Origin: JAXGXJ01 sp050943595 | GTDB taxonomy: Bacteria; Actinomycetota; Thermoleophilia; RBG-16-64-13 | Assembly: GCA_050943595.1 (NCBI GenBank) | Contig: JBMNPM010000005.1 | Coordinates: 69,100-133,099 of the forward strand | Direction of reading: 5' to 3' | Length of the DNA stretch: 64,000 nt | In this document: positions 42,978-51,556 of the stretch, in pieces | Numbering within the stretch: position 1 is the stretch's first letter | How the letters are laid out: the number at the start of each line of letters is the position of its first letter | Program-made: the position numbers and the translations under genes | The notes under the pieces: model-generated | What the model was told of the DNA's origin: nothing | What the model saw: only the letters and a program-made list of their open reading frames with translations | Database searches by the model: none

Positions 42978-44066
42978 CTACTCGCAGATGGTCGTGTCGT
43001 CGGCTATGAAGGCCTCGGTTCTGCGTCGCGCGTCCTCGTCGCTGTACTGGATGGGCGGAGATTTCATGAAGTACGACGATGGATCGTACAGGGCGCCCGA
43101 CACACCTCTGTCGAGTGCCAACTTGGCACAACGTACAGCATCGATGACGATGCCGGCCGAGTTGGGCGAGTCCACTACTTCCAGCTTGAGCTCGATGTTG
43201 AGCGGTACATCGCCGAACGTGCGGCCTTCCATGCGGATGTATGCCCACTTGCGGTCATCCAGCCATTCCACGTAGTCGGAGGGGCCGATATGGATGTTCT
43301 TCTTACCCATATCGTAGTCGAGCTGTGAGGTGACCGAGTTGGTCTTGGAGATCTTTTTGCTCTCCAAGCGCTCGCGCTCCAGCATGTTGAGGAAGTCGGT
43401 GTTGCCACCAACGTTGAGCTGTGAGGTCCGCTCCAGACGGACGCCCCGCTCTCGCATGAGTCGCGTCAGCACGCGGTGAACGATGGTCGCGCCCACCTGT
43501 GATTTGATGTCGTCGCCGATAACAGGCAGGCCCCGCTCTTCAAAGCGTTGCTGCCAGTACTTCTCCCGCGCTATGAAGACGGGGATACAGTTGACCATGG
43601 CGCACCCGGCATCGAGAATCTGCTCGACATACCACTTGGTTGCGTGCTCACTACCTACGGGCAGGTAGTTGACCACGACGTCGGTCTTGGTGTCCTTGAG
43701 AATGTTGGCTACATCATCGGTCGGGCCGGGCGCTTTCTCGATGACCTCGGAGAGGTACTTACCCAATCCGTCATGGGTCATGCCACGATAGACTTTGACT
43801 CCCATCTCGGGTACATCGCAGAACTTGACCGTGCAATTCCTGCCGCTATCGATGGCCTGGGAGAGGTCTTTACCCACTTTGTCCTTGTCGATGTCGAAGG
43901 CGCAGGTGAACTCAATGTCGGAGATGTGATACCCGCCGAGATTCACGTTCATGAGGCCAGGGACGAATTCATCCGCCTTTGCATTCCGGTAGTACTCCAC
44001 CCCCTGGATGAAGGACGAGGCACAATTTCCCACCCCGATGATGCCTACCCGTACTTTATCGCTCAA
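42978..44066 (-). CDS. ino1: Myo-inositol-1-phosphate synthase
   Basis: The 362-residue enzyme converts glucose-6-phosphate to inositol-1-phosphate with NAD+. It shows VGIIGVGNCASSFIQGVEYY, VVVNYLPVGSEHATKWY, the GDDIKSQVGATIVHR motif, and LNVGGNTDFLNM, the pattern of actinobacterial and archaeal synthases. TTG 44066 is the start: AGGGAGG lies five bases upstream, inside the end of the preceding CDP-alcohol transferase gene, which it overlaps by 11 bases. The product would supply inositol phosphate to that transferase. Confidence 0.95.
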   Translation of the reverse strand: MSDKVRVGIIGVGNCASSFIQGVEYYRNAKADEFVPGLMNVNLGGYHISDIEFTCAFDIDKDKVGKDLSQAIDSGRNCTVKFCDVPEMGVKVYRGMTHDGLGKYLSEVIEKAPGPTDDVANILKDTKTDVVVNYLPVGSEHATKWYVEQILDAGCAMVNCIPVFIAREKYWQQRFEERGLPVIGDDIKSQVGATIVHRVLTRLMRERGVRLERTSQLNVGGNTDFLNMLERERLESKKISKTNSVTSQLDYDMGKKNIHIGPSDYVEWLDDRKWAYIRMEGRTFGDVPLNIELKLEVVDSPNSAGIVIDAVRCAKLALDRGVSGALYDPSSYFMKSPPIQYSDEDARRRTEAFIADDTTICE

Positions 44067-44664
44067 CGAATCCTCCCTGTTTCTTGCCCAGTTGGCGGTA
44101 AGTGTGGACGACACGCTGGATGACTGTGAATACGGTCAGGGCCAGCATGATGTAGATCACGTACGACAGAATATTGAAAAAGAGTCCTAAAGCGATAAGT
44201 ATTACCCGCTCCGGCCTGCTCATCAATCCGACCTTGCATTCGATTCCCAGACTTTCGGATCTGGCTCTAGTGTAGCTGACGAGCAGACTTCCCATGAGAG
44301 CCAGTACCACCAGAGCGGCGTCGATAGAATGCCCCTTGGACGCGAGCAGATAGGCGATACCCGCCAGGATAACCCCTTCTGAGACGCGATCCAACGTGGA
44401 ATCCAGAAAGGCGCCGAAAGGGCTGCTCTTCTGCGTGCGCCGGGCCAGAGCTCCGTCGAGCATATCGCAGCAGCCGGCCACCAGGAAAATGATACCCGCG
44501 TAGATGAGGTGATTGGCCACTACCAAGACGGCAGCCACCACGTTGAGGACGGTTCCCGCGATGGTTACCTGGTTGGGGGATATTCTGAGCCGCTCCAGGG
44601 CTGCAAGTAGCGGTGTGAAACCCCTGCGCAGCTGAACTCCGAAAAAATCGCGAATGTGTTCCAT
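44056..44664 (-). CDS. CDP-alcohol phosphatidyltransferase, probable phosphatidylinositol-phosphate synthase
   Basis: The 202-residue membrane protein carries the family signature in CDMLDGALARRTQKSSPFGAFL then DSTLDR (D..DG..AR........G...D...D). The later segment CKVGLMSRPERVILIALG resembles actinobacterial PI-phosphate synthase rather than PG-phosphate synthase. It would join CDP-diacylglycerol and inositol-1-phosphate. The overlapping inositol-phosphate synthase gene and the PimA-like gene after it strongly support this. It lacks a fused cytidylyltransferase, arguing against di-myo-inositol phosphate synthesis. Confidence 0.87.
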   Translation of the reverse strand: MEHIRDFFGVQLRRGFTPLLAALERLRISPNQVTIAGTVLNVVAAVLVVANHLIYAGIIFLVAGCCDMLDGALARRTQKSSPFGAFLDSTLDRVSEGVILAGIAYLLASKGHSIDAALVVLALMGSLLVSYTRARSESLGIECKVGLMSRPERVILIALGLFFNILSYVIYIMLALTVFTVIQRVVHTYRQLGKKQGGFVER

Positions 44665-44761
44665 ACCCTGCTAACGTTGGATTCGCTGGGCTGATTGTCT
44701 CAGCAAATGGCGATTGTAACAGTACGGACCACCGGCCACCACCCGCGACAACTGTCTGCGA

Positions 44762-45913
44762 CTATTCATTGGGATCGCTATGTGGAGGGTCGCGCGGGGG
44801 CGGCGGAACCGGCTGAGCCGGTATGAGGACGACACCGTCATCAGCGGCCCAGGGCGCTCTCGACATCTTGAACTGGTAGAAGGTCAGCGTGTGTTTGAGC
44901 ATCGAAAGGAGCGGAAGCGAAGCAAGCATCCCTACGATCCCACCGATCTGTGCTCCAGCCAGAAGTGCGAAGATCACCACCAACGGATGGACGCCCACCG
45001 AACTGCCCACGATGTTAGGTGCCAAGATGTGGCTCTCCAACTGTTGGATGACTAAGTAAAGGATGATGATCCACACGGCGGTCATGGGTGAGTGGAAGAA
45101 GGCGGCTACGACAGGGGGGGCGGCACCTAGGAAGGGCCCTACATATGGGATCACCTCGGTTACTCCGGCTATGAATCCAAACAGCAGAGCGTATTGACCT
45201 CCTTCAGGCCATATTCCCACTACGTCCCAACTGAGGATCCAGATGGCCATACCACAGGCCAACCCTACGGTCGCCCCCAACAACGCCTGGCCGCGGACGA
45301 ACTTACTGAAGGAGGTCTGCAGCCCGACCACGTAGTCGTGTTTGACTTGAGGGTCACCGGGGGCGAGGCGGGTGAGGAAGCGGAAGATCCGTTTACCATC
45401 GAGGAGCATATAGAAACTCACGACTATAATCAGGAAGATGTCTATCAGCACGTTGACCACACTCATGCCGAGTGAGAACAGCGTGCCGATAGAGGCCGCA
45501 CCGTTCTTCTGTGCCCAGACGACTATGTCTGTGGTGTTCAGTTGCAGGTTGACGTTGATATTCCTCTGGGTCAGCCAAGTCTGTATGTCGGCCAACAGGT
45601 CATTTAGACTGTTTAGCCAGTTGGGGATGGCCTTGAAAAATCCCTGGAGCTGGCCGATGAGGGGAGGGCCGAAGAAGACGATCACCAAGACCACGACGGC
45701 CAAGAAGCTCAGATAGACCAGCGGCACCGCCAGCCATCGGGGAGCTCGGATGCGGCCCATGGCCAGCACCAATGGGTTGAGCAACATGGCTACGATGACT
45801 GAGACAAGGAAGACGAGGACTGCGTGGCTCATCACCTTGCTGAAGTACAGAGCAAGGAAGATAGCCACAGGGATAAGGACCAGCTGGACCCAACGTGGGA
45901 TCGAGATATGCAC
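44762..45913 (-). CDS. AI-2E family transporter
   Basis: The 383-residue membrane protein has about eight hydrophobic segments; PLVYLSFLAVVVLVIVFFGPPL and VTEVIPYVGPFLGAAPPVVAAF are typical of the AI-2E/PerM family. Members carry small molecules or ions. The start is GTG 45913 with AAGGAG five bases upstream. It precedes the inositol-lipid operon but is separated by 97 bases. Confidence 0.87.
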   Translation of the reverse strand: MHISIPRWVQLVLIPVAIFLALYFSKVMSHAVLVFLVSVIVAMLLNPLVLAMGRIRAPRWLAVPLVYLSFLAVVVLVIVFFGPPLIGQLQGFFKAIPNWLNSLNDLLADIQTWLTQRNINVNLQLNTTDIVVWAQKNGAASIGTLFSLGMSVVNVLIDIFLIIVVSFYMLLDGKRIFRFLTRLAPGDPQVKHDYVVGLQTSFSKFVRGQALLGATVGLACGMAIWILSWDVVGIWPEGGQYALLFGFIAGVTEVIPYVGPFLGAAPPVVAAFFHSPMTAVWIIILYLVIQQLESHILAPNIVGSSVGVHPLVVIFALLAGAQIGGIVGMLASLPLLSMLKHTLTFYQFKMSRAPWAADDGVVLIPAQPVPPPPRDPPHSDPNE

Positions 45914-46099
45914 GCCGTCTCCTTCGTGCTGCTCTGTTGCGGATAGGCTGGGACAGCTTAGCAGCCCGTCGGTCCCATCGTGACAAGAATACTTCTTCGC
46001 AGGTCTTCTCCGCAGGCGCATTCGACACGTGGGGGCAGATACCTTCTATCTGGCTATTCTATCTGGCCAAGATGTGCACAAAGTGGTAAGGTGACGCCG

Positions 46100-46903
46100 A
46101 TGCAAGTAGGGATCACTCCACCTGAGATCAGCGACCAGGAAGAGCTGCTTAGACGTGCAAGGCGTCGTGCGGCCCTATGTCGCAGGCGTCGGATACGCTT
46201 CGGTGCCGGCTTCGCTCTCCTATGTCTGCTGGTCGCGACCGTGGTTATTGTACTGGTCGGCGACGGGTCTACCACCGTCAACGCGCAGACGCTCTTGGCC
46301 GGCACATCCTCCGGCGAATCCGCACCGGTCGCAGCGTCCGGCGAAGAACGTCCTGCCTTCGCTCGATTGGGGGATCGCAACCTCATCCTACCAGTGGCTG
46401 CCAAAGACGCCACCATCATCGCTTATCAACCCGTGAACGACGAGCGGGCTCTGGTACTTACACCCATCGGCACATGCGCCAATGGCAACGCTGTAGCCCG
46501 TTTCTTCCGCGGGCTCTTCACATCGGAGCCTGCGGTGCGCTATTACCAGCTGGATGGAGAAGGTGCTTCTCCCACCAACTCAGTCCTCATAGGAGCCCCG
46601 GTCGGTTCCGTTGTCACCTCGCCTGTCTCAGGGGTGGTCACGGGGGTCAAGGAATACAAGTTGTACGGAAAGTACGACGACGTGCAGATCGAGATCAGGC
46701 CCGAGGAGTTGAGCGGGACCACGGTCACGCTCATGTTTATCAATGATCCCGTCGTCTCCATCGGCGAAGTGGTGACTGCGAGGAAGACCCAGTTGGGTAA
46801 GGTACGCGAATGTCCGCCCGAATTGGCCCCCTCTCTTGGCCGCTACACTCATGACTCTGGGGCCCACATCCATCTTACGGTTACCGAGAAGCCCGTAGGC
46901 TAG
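46100..46903 (+). CDS. Membrane-anchored degenerate LytM/M23-like protein
   Basis: The 267-residue protein has a basic N-terminus and a membrane segment (FGAGFALLCLLVATVVIVLV, about 36-55). The C-terminal beta-rich region has APVGSVVTSPVSGVVTGVKEY and ends with SGAHIHLTV, like the HxH of M23 peptidases. The first His/Asp ligand pair is not visible, so it is probably inactive, possibly a LytM-type adaptor of cell-wall enzymes. The family is uncertain. ATG 46100 is preferred. Confidence 0.65.
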   Translation: MQVGITPPEISDQEELLRRARRRAALCRRRRIRFGAGFALLCLLVATVVIVLVGDGSTTVNAQTLLAGTSSGESAPVAASGEERPAFARLGDRNLILPVAAKDATIIAYQPVNDERALVLTPIGTCANGNAVARFFRGLFTSEPAVRYYQLDGEGASPTNSVLIGAPVGSVVTSPVSGVVTGVKEYKLYGKYDDVQIEIRPEELSGTTVTLMFINDPVVSIGEVVTARKTQLGKVRECPPELAPSLGRYTHDSGAHIHLTVTEKPVG

Positions 46904-46909
46904 GAGCCT

Positions 46910-46937
46910 GGTAGGCGGTCGAGTGGCACCGCCTACC
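46910..46937 (+). terminator. Hairpin downstream of the LytM-like gene
   Basis: GGTAGGCGGT and ACCGCCTACC form a perfect 10-bp stem with an 8-base loop, seven bases after the stop codon. There is no T run. Confidence 0.6.
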
Positions 46938-46997
46938 TCCACCTCGGCCGGGATTCGGGTGTACCGCAAGAGTCCGGCGGCTATGAAAGAGGGTACT

Positions 46998-47978
46998 GTG
47001 ACAGCACGCTACTGCGCTAAATGCGGCGGGCCTATCGAAGAACGATTGGTTGACGGTCGCCCTCGTGAGGTCTGCTCTTCTTGCGGCACCGTCTTCTACC
47101 AGAATCCGCTCCCTGCTGCAGCGTCCCTGGTCTTGGATCAGCAGCGGCGGGTACTTCTCGTCAAGCGCAAGTACGAGCCCAGCAGAGGTATGTGGTGCCT
47201 TCCCATAGGCTTTGCCGAGATGGGTGAGACCATCGCCCAAGCGGCACTGCGGGAGCTGCGCGAAGAGTCCAGTGTGGAGGGACGTATCATTCGGCTCATC
47301 GATGCCGATTCCTGGACTGGCGCCTTCTACGGCGACCTGTTGGTCGTCACGTTTGAGGTGGAGAAGATCGGCGGCACGGAGGCCGCAGGTGACGACGCCG
47401 AGGCCGTGGACTACTTCCCCATCGATGGACTGCCGCCGCTCGCTTTTCCATCCAACGAGAAGGCCATCCGACTCTGTGCGGAGCTACACCAGGACGAGTG
47501 GGCTATGCACGAGTCGTTCCATCGGCTGGGGGAAGATACTAAGTCTGGGATGCTGTCGGACAGTCTCATCGGTTTCGTCAGGGAGCACGCTGCGTATTTG
47601 GCGCGACTCTGGCTGGCCGACGTACGGTCTAGTCATACCACAGCCGGTTACCGACGCATGGATCCAGATGTGCTGCTGCAGGAGTGCATCTCGGGTCTTA
47701 AGCTACTGGGCCGGTGGCTTGAAGGCGAGAGCACCGAGGAGGGCATTAAGGACTTCCATCGAACGCTGGGAGCCCGTCGGCGGTCCGGTGGCGTGAGACT
47801 GGGTGAAGTCCTTTCGGCGCTCATGTTGGTTAAGAAGCTCGTCTGGACGTACGCACTCTCTCAGGGCGTGTGGCAGCGGCCGGTGGAGATGTACCGGGTT
47901 ATGGAGTTACAGAGCCGCTTCGCCACTTTCTTCGACAAAGCCATGTACCAATCGGTCCGCGGCTTCGAGGGTGAATGA
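46998..47978 (+). CDS. Zinc-ribbon NUDIX hydrolase with C-terminal RsbRD-like helical domain
   Basis: The 326-residue protein has a four-cysteine zinc ribbon (CAKCGG...CSSCG, about 5-28), a NUDIX domain with the box GFAEMGETIAQAALRELREESS, and from about 180 a helical domain (LIGFVREHAAYLARLWLADVR to the end) that resembles the N-terminal domain of RsbRD-type stress antagonists. The NUDIX part would hydrolyse a nucleoside-diphosphate derivative; the helical part suggests sensing or regulation. GTG 46998 with AGAGGG upstream is preferred; ATG 46983 is an alternative. Confidence 0.83.
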   Translation: MTARYCAKCGGPIEERLVDGRPREVCSSCGTVFYQNPLPAAASLVLDQQRRVLLVKRKYEPSRGMWCLPIGFAEMGETIAQAALRELREESSVEGRIIRLIDADSWTGAFYGDLLVVTFEVEKIGGTEAAGDDAEAVDYFPIDGLPPLAFPSNEKAIRLCAELHQDEWAMHESFHRLGEDTKSGMLSDSLIGFVREHAAYLARLWLADVRSSHTTAGYRRMDPDVLLQECISGLKLLGRWLEGESTEEGIKDFHRTLGARRRSGGVRLGEVLSALMLVKKLVWTYALSQGVWQRPVEMYRVMELQSRFATFFDKAMYQSVRGFEGE

Positions 47979-48060
47979 TGGGGATGGACGGCGGTTGACG
48001 GCGACTGATGGGGAGCCGCCGGGTAGGTCCGGCTGAACAGGAGTTCTCCTAGACGCGGTT

Positions 48061-49071
48061 CTAGACGTTGAAGCGAAAGTTGATTATGTCGCCATCGGCG
48101 ACGGTGTAGTCCTTGCCTTCTATCCGCAGCACGCCCGCATCACGACAGGCCTTCATGTTGCCGTGTTGCATGAAGTCGTCGTAGGAGACGACTTCGGCAC
48201 GTATGAAGCCTCTTTGGATGTCGGAGTGAATGGCGCCGGCCGCTTCGCGCGCCGTCTCGCCGGCCCGGATGGGCCATGCCCGTACCTCGTCTTCTCCCGT
48301 CGTCAGAAAACTGATGAGGCCCAGTTGTGAGAATGTGGCTTGGGCCACTATCTCGCCCGCCGGACCGGGCAGATTGAGGGCCGCGGCATACTCCTCCTGC
48401 TCCTCGATCGACAGGCGGGCGACCTCCAGAGCGTCAATGAAAGGAAAGGCCAGAAGATGACGCTCGCGGGCCGTGGCGGCCAACGTCTCCGGAACCGTCC
48501 CGGTCTCTGATTCGGTGTTCACCAACAGCAGTTGCGGCGTGAGTGTGAGGAACTGGTAGCCACGAATAAAGGACAGCTGCCCCTCATCGAAGTCGACTTC
48601 GCGAAGGGGCGTCTCGTTTTCCAGGGCTTCCCGGCAACGGGTCAGAGCCTTTTTGCCCACATCGGACAGAGGGGCCTTCTTGGCCCTCTCGAAGGCCCGC
48701 TCCACCCTGATTAGGTCAAACAGCAGGAACTCTCGGTCCAGTTCCTCCAAGTCGGTCTTCGGGTGGACCGGCTCGCCCAGCATATGGTTTTCAAAAGCTC
48801 TCACTACATGCAGATACACTTGGCCCCCGGCCAGCGCATCCAGATAACGTTCCATCTCCCCTTTGCGGGCGCTGGCTTCCGGCCAGACGACCTCACGTAC
48901 TTTGAGTTCAGCGAAGGTCGTCTTCTTAGGTGCAAAGATCTCGGACAGGCATCGCACCCGCGCATCACCGACGTGCACGGTGGCTATGTGCCCGTCACCT
49001 CGTCCTTCAGCCAACGCCGAGATCAGAGTGGTCTTGCCACACCCCTTCAAGCCGATGATGCGTGCTTCCAA
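48061..49071 (-). CDS. YchF/OLA1-like P-loop protein with TGS domain, degenerate G3
   Basis: The 336-residue protein has a P-loop (IIGLKGCGKTTL), the coiled-coil insert with LEELDREFLLFDLIRVERAFERA, an NTES sequence where YchF has NxxE, and a C-terminal TGS/DUF933 region ending GKDYTVADGDIINFRFNV, typical of YchF. The G3 motif (DIAG in YchF, before LHVVR) is replaced by REVVWPE, so canonical GTPase/ATPase switching is doubtful. TTG 49071 after GGGGAGA is preferred; GTG 49092 is possible. Confidence 0.83.
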   Translation of the reverse strand: MEARIIGLKGCGKTTLISALAEGRGDGHIATVHVGDARVRCLSEIFAPKKTTFAELKVREVVWPEASARKGEMERYLDALAGGQVYLHVVRAFENHMLGEPVHPKTDLEELDREFLLFDLIRVERAFERAKKAPLSDVGKKALTRCREALENETPLREVDFDEGQLSFIRGYQFLTLTPQLLLVNTESETGTVPETLAATARERHLLAFPFIDALEVARLSIEEQEEYAAALNLPGPAGEIVAQATFSQLGLISFLTTGEDEVRAWPIRAGETAREAAGAIHSDIQRGFIRAEVVSYDDFMQHGNMKACRDAGVLRIEGKDYTVADGDIINFRFNV

Positions 49072-49215
49072 CGTGTCTCCCCTGCCTTGCACTTGCGATG
49101 GAGCTTTAGTGTAGCATCATCTTAATCAGCCCTGTCTCTGGGGCCTGCTACGCGGGTAGTGTTGCGGATTTCATCGGTCTTGGAGTCACGGTCGCCCCCG
49201 GGACCTCTGCTACCG

Positions 49216-51213
49216 CTACTGTTGAAGCAGCTTGTAGAGTAGTGCACAGACCTCTCCCCGGCTCGCCGGGGCCAGGAAGTCGTAGTTCTTGCCCACGCCC
49301 ACCAGCCCGTCTAGGAGTCCCGCGTAGGCAGCCCGGCGTGCGTAAGGGAAGTGGTCGTTGGAGAAGTTGGAGAACGGTGCAATGTAATCAGCCGGTGGCA
49401 CGGGAAGGTTGGCGCTGCGTACTATCATAGTGATCAACTGGGCCCGTGTAAGCGATCGGTAGGGAGAGAAGTGTCCACTGGTGGTGCCGTTGGTGATCCC
49501 CATGCGCCAGGCAACGGCGACGTAATGGTAGGGATACAGTTCCCCCGGTATCCTGATGACATCGGTAAAAGGACAGGTATCGGTCTCGCGAGGTTGATAG
49601 CCTAATGTCAACACGATCATCTTGGCGAACTGCTGGCGTCGTAGGTCATCTTCTGGGCGGAAGAGGCCGTCGGACGTACCCCTGACTATGCCCAGGGCTG
49701 CCAGATGCTCGATTTGCTCGAAGTAGGGGTTGCTACCCGCCGACACGTCGACAAAACGGGGCGTGGCCGGCACTGTTGTGCTGGTGGTGGTCGTCGTAGT
49801 TGTGGAGCCGGTCGTCGTGGTCGTTGTGGAAGGGGTGGAGACGGTGGTTACGGTAGTTGCGGGGGTGCTTGTGACGGTGGTCACCTGAGCCGATTTTTTC
49901 GCCGCAGCGACCGCTCCGTCGGCGTTCAGAAGCCCCCAGCCGAATCTTCGGTCCCAGCCCGACGCACCCAGGTCGTCGGCTGTATTCATCAGGATGTCCG
50001 CCACCTCAGTCATACTCAACTGTGGTGCAGCTGAGAGCAGGAGTGCCGCTACCCCGGTTACGAACGGGGCGGCGAACGACGTACCGTTTTGTACGATGTA
50101 GTTGTCGGCTCCCACCGTTGTTGTCCAGATATCGGTGCCCGGGGCGACCAAGTCGAGGTTTGTGCCGGTGCAGGAGAACCAGGCCAGTTCATTCGTCTGT
50201 GTCCGACTGGTTGCCCCCACGGCCAGGACTCCGGGGAGGGCTGCCGGATAAGCGACGTAAGTTGAGGAGCTGTTGCCGGCAGCGCCGACGACGGTGACCC
50301 CGTGCTTTACAGCATAGGCGATGGCGTCGATCTCGACTGCAGTGCTCTGGCTGCCGGCGAAACTGATGTTGATTATGTCGGCTCCGTGATCGACGGCCCA
50401 GTATATGCCCTCGGCCAGAGCGTAGTCGTAGGTGTCCCCACGCTTCGCGATCTTCACGGGCATGATTTTTACGTCCCAGGCTACGCCGGCCATGCCCAAG
50501 CCGTTATTGCCTTGGGCGACCGCTACTCCTGCTACCTGCGTCCCGTGGCCGATGTCGTCCCGCCAGTACGGCCACTCACTGCGCCGGTCGAGGACACTGT
50601 AGGGAGAGACGATACGGCCTTCAAAATCGGGCAGGTTCTTGTCTATCCCGGTGTCGAGTACTGCTACGGTAACATCGGGTGAGCCGGTCTCCACGTCCCA
50701 CGCGGTGGGCATACCGATTCGCCGCAGACCCCATTGCCCGATCCCCACGCTCGGAAGGTAGAGGGGATCGTTGGGAGTGAGACAGGCGCTGCGGACGGCG
50801 CTCTCCTGTGCCCAGACTACGCCGGGAAGACGGCGGACCGTGTTCAGTGTCTTGGCCAACTTGGCCTTCTGGGCCGGAGCGATCTGCAGCGAATAGGTAC
50901 CCTCGTGTCCGATGGCCTCCGCTGAGGAGAGCCCGAACATCCTCAGGTTGGGAGGTGGGGACTTCGGGTCGACCTTTACCACCACCCGTTGTCCGTCATC
51001 CAATCCGTCACGACCGGAAGAGTCGTCGACGCCGACCAGAGGTCGGTCGGTTATCGACGCCGCTCTCGCATCTCCGCAGTCGATTCCAAGCCACAGCAGA
51101 CCTGTGGCGAGGGTGATAAGGGCCAGGCACACGACGAATACAACGCACCGGAGTCGACGCGTCGTGTCTACGCCTCTTGTCTTTGACATAGAGGAGCCGG
51201 GCAGCAATCTCAT
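49216..51213 (-). CDS. Subtilisin-like (S8) protease with three SLH domains
   Basis: The 665-residue exported protein has a signal or membrane segment (VVFVVCLALITLATGLLWLG, about 24-43), an inhibitor-like propeptide region, and the S8 catalytic motifs VAVLDTGID (Asp), GHGTQVAG (His) and NGTSFAAPF (Ser). A Thr-rich linker (about 455-495) precedes three SLH repeats (FVDVSAGSNPYFEQIEHLAALGI; FTDV; SNFSNDHFPYARRAAYAGLL) that would anchor it to the wall or S-layer. It is divergent from the PrsA-like gene. Confidence 0.93.
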   Translation of the reverse strand: MRLLPGSSMSKTRGVDTTRRLRCVVFVVCLALITLATGLLWLGIDCGDARAASITDRPLVGVDDSSGRDGLDDGQRVVVKVDPKSPPPNLRMFGLSSAEAIGHEGTYSLQIAPAQKAKLAKTLNTVRRLPGVVWAQESAVRSACLTPNDPLYLPSVGIGQWGLRRIGMPTAWDVETGSPDVTVAVLDTGIDKNLPDFEGRIVSPYSVLDRRSEWPYWRDDIGHGTQVAGVAVAQGNNGLGMAGVAWDVKIMPVKIAKRGDTYDYALAEGIYWAVDHGADIINISFAGSQSTAVEIDAIAYAVKHGVTVVGAAGNSSSTYVAYPAALPGVLAVGATSRTQTNELAWFSCTGTNLDLVAPGTDIWTTTVGADNYIVQNGTSFAAPFVTGVAALLLSAAPQLSMTEVADILMNTADDLGASGWDRRFGWGLLNADGAVAAAKKSAQVTTVTSTPATTVTTVSTPSTTTTTTGSTTTTTTTSTTVPATPRFVDVSAGSNPYFEQIEHLAALGIVRGTSDGLFRPEDDLRRQQFAKMIVLTLGYQPRETDTCPFTDVIRIPGELYPYHYVAVAWRMGITNGTTSGHFSPYRSLTRAQLITMIVRSANLPVPPADYIAPFSNFSNDHFPYARRAAYAGLLDGLVGVGKNYDFLAPASRGEVCALLYKLLQQ

Positions 51214-51556
51214 TCCTTTCCCATCACCGATGGCTCTTCACCGGCTTGATCAGCCTCATCAGCCGGCCATAGGTATGCCTATACCCTATCGGCACTTTCC
51301 CGTGTGTCGTTGAGAGCGCACTGACTCCCTAATGTATTTAACATGCAAAGATATTCAACACGCGAGGATACCAGGCTCTGCGCATATCGACTCGGGTTAG
51401 GCTCATTGAGGTCCGTCTTCCGTCTTGGCCCTGGTGTCAATCCTGGCTCTGGTGCCACTAAAAGTATAGATACTAGATACCCTTTTTACGGCATCCTTAT
51501 GCAGATGCGGCTATACTTCAGAGATGCCGTTCCGAAACACATCAAGTGAGGTTCTT
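51214..51556. other. Gene-free divergent intergenic region
   Basis: It separates the subtilase and the PrsA-like gene. It is AT-richer than the genes and contains TATACT (about 51512) near the plus-strand start, a possible -10. No operator repeat or gene was recognised. Confidence 0.5.

Noticed and set aside
44056..44664. Di-myo-inositol phosphate synthase (thermophile osmolyte pathway)
   Set aside because: No inositol-phosphate cytidylyltransferase domain is fused or adjacent, and the neighbouring PimA-like gene fits phospholipid synthesis better.
49770..49880. Short tandem DNA repeat in the protease gene
   Set aside because: It is explained by the Thr codons of the linker between the catalytic and SLH domains.
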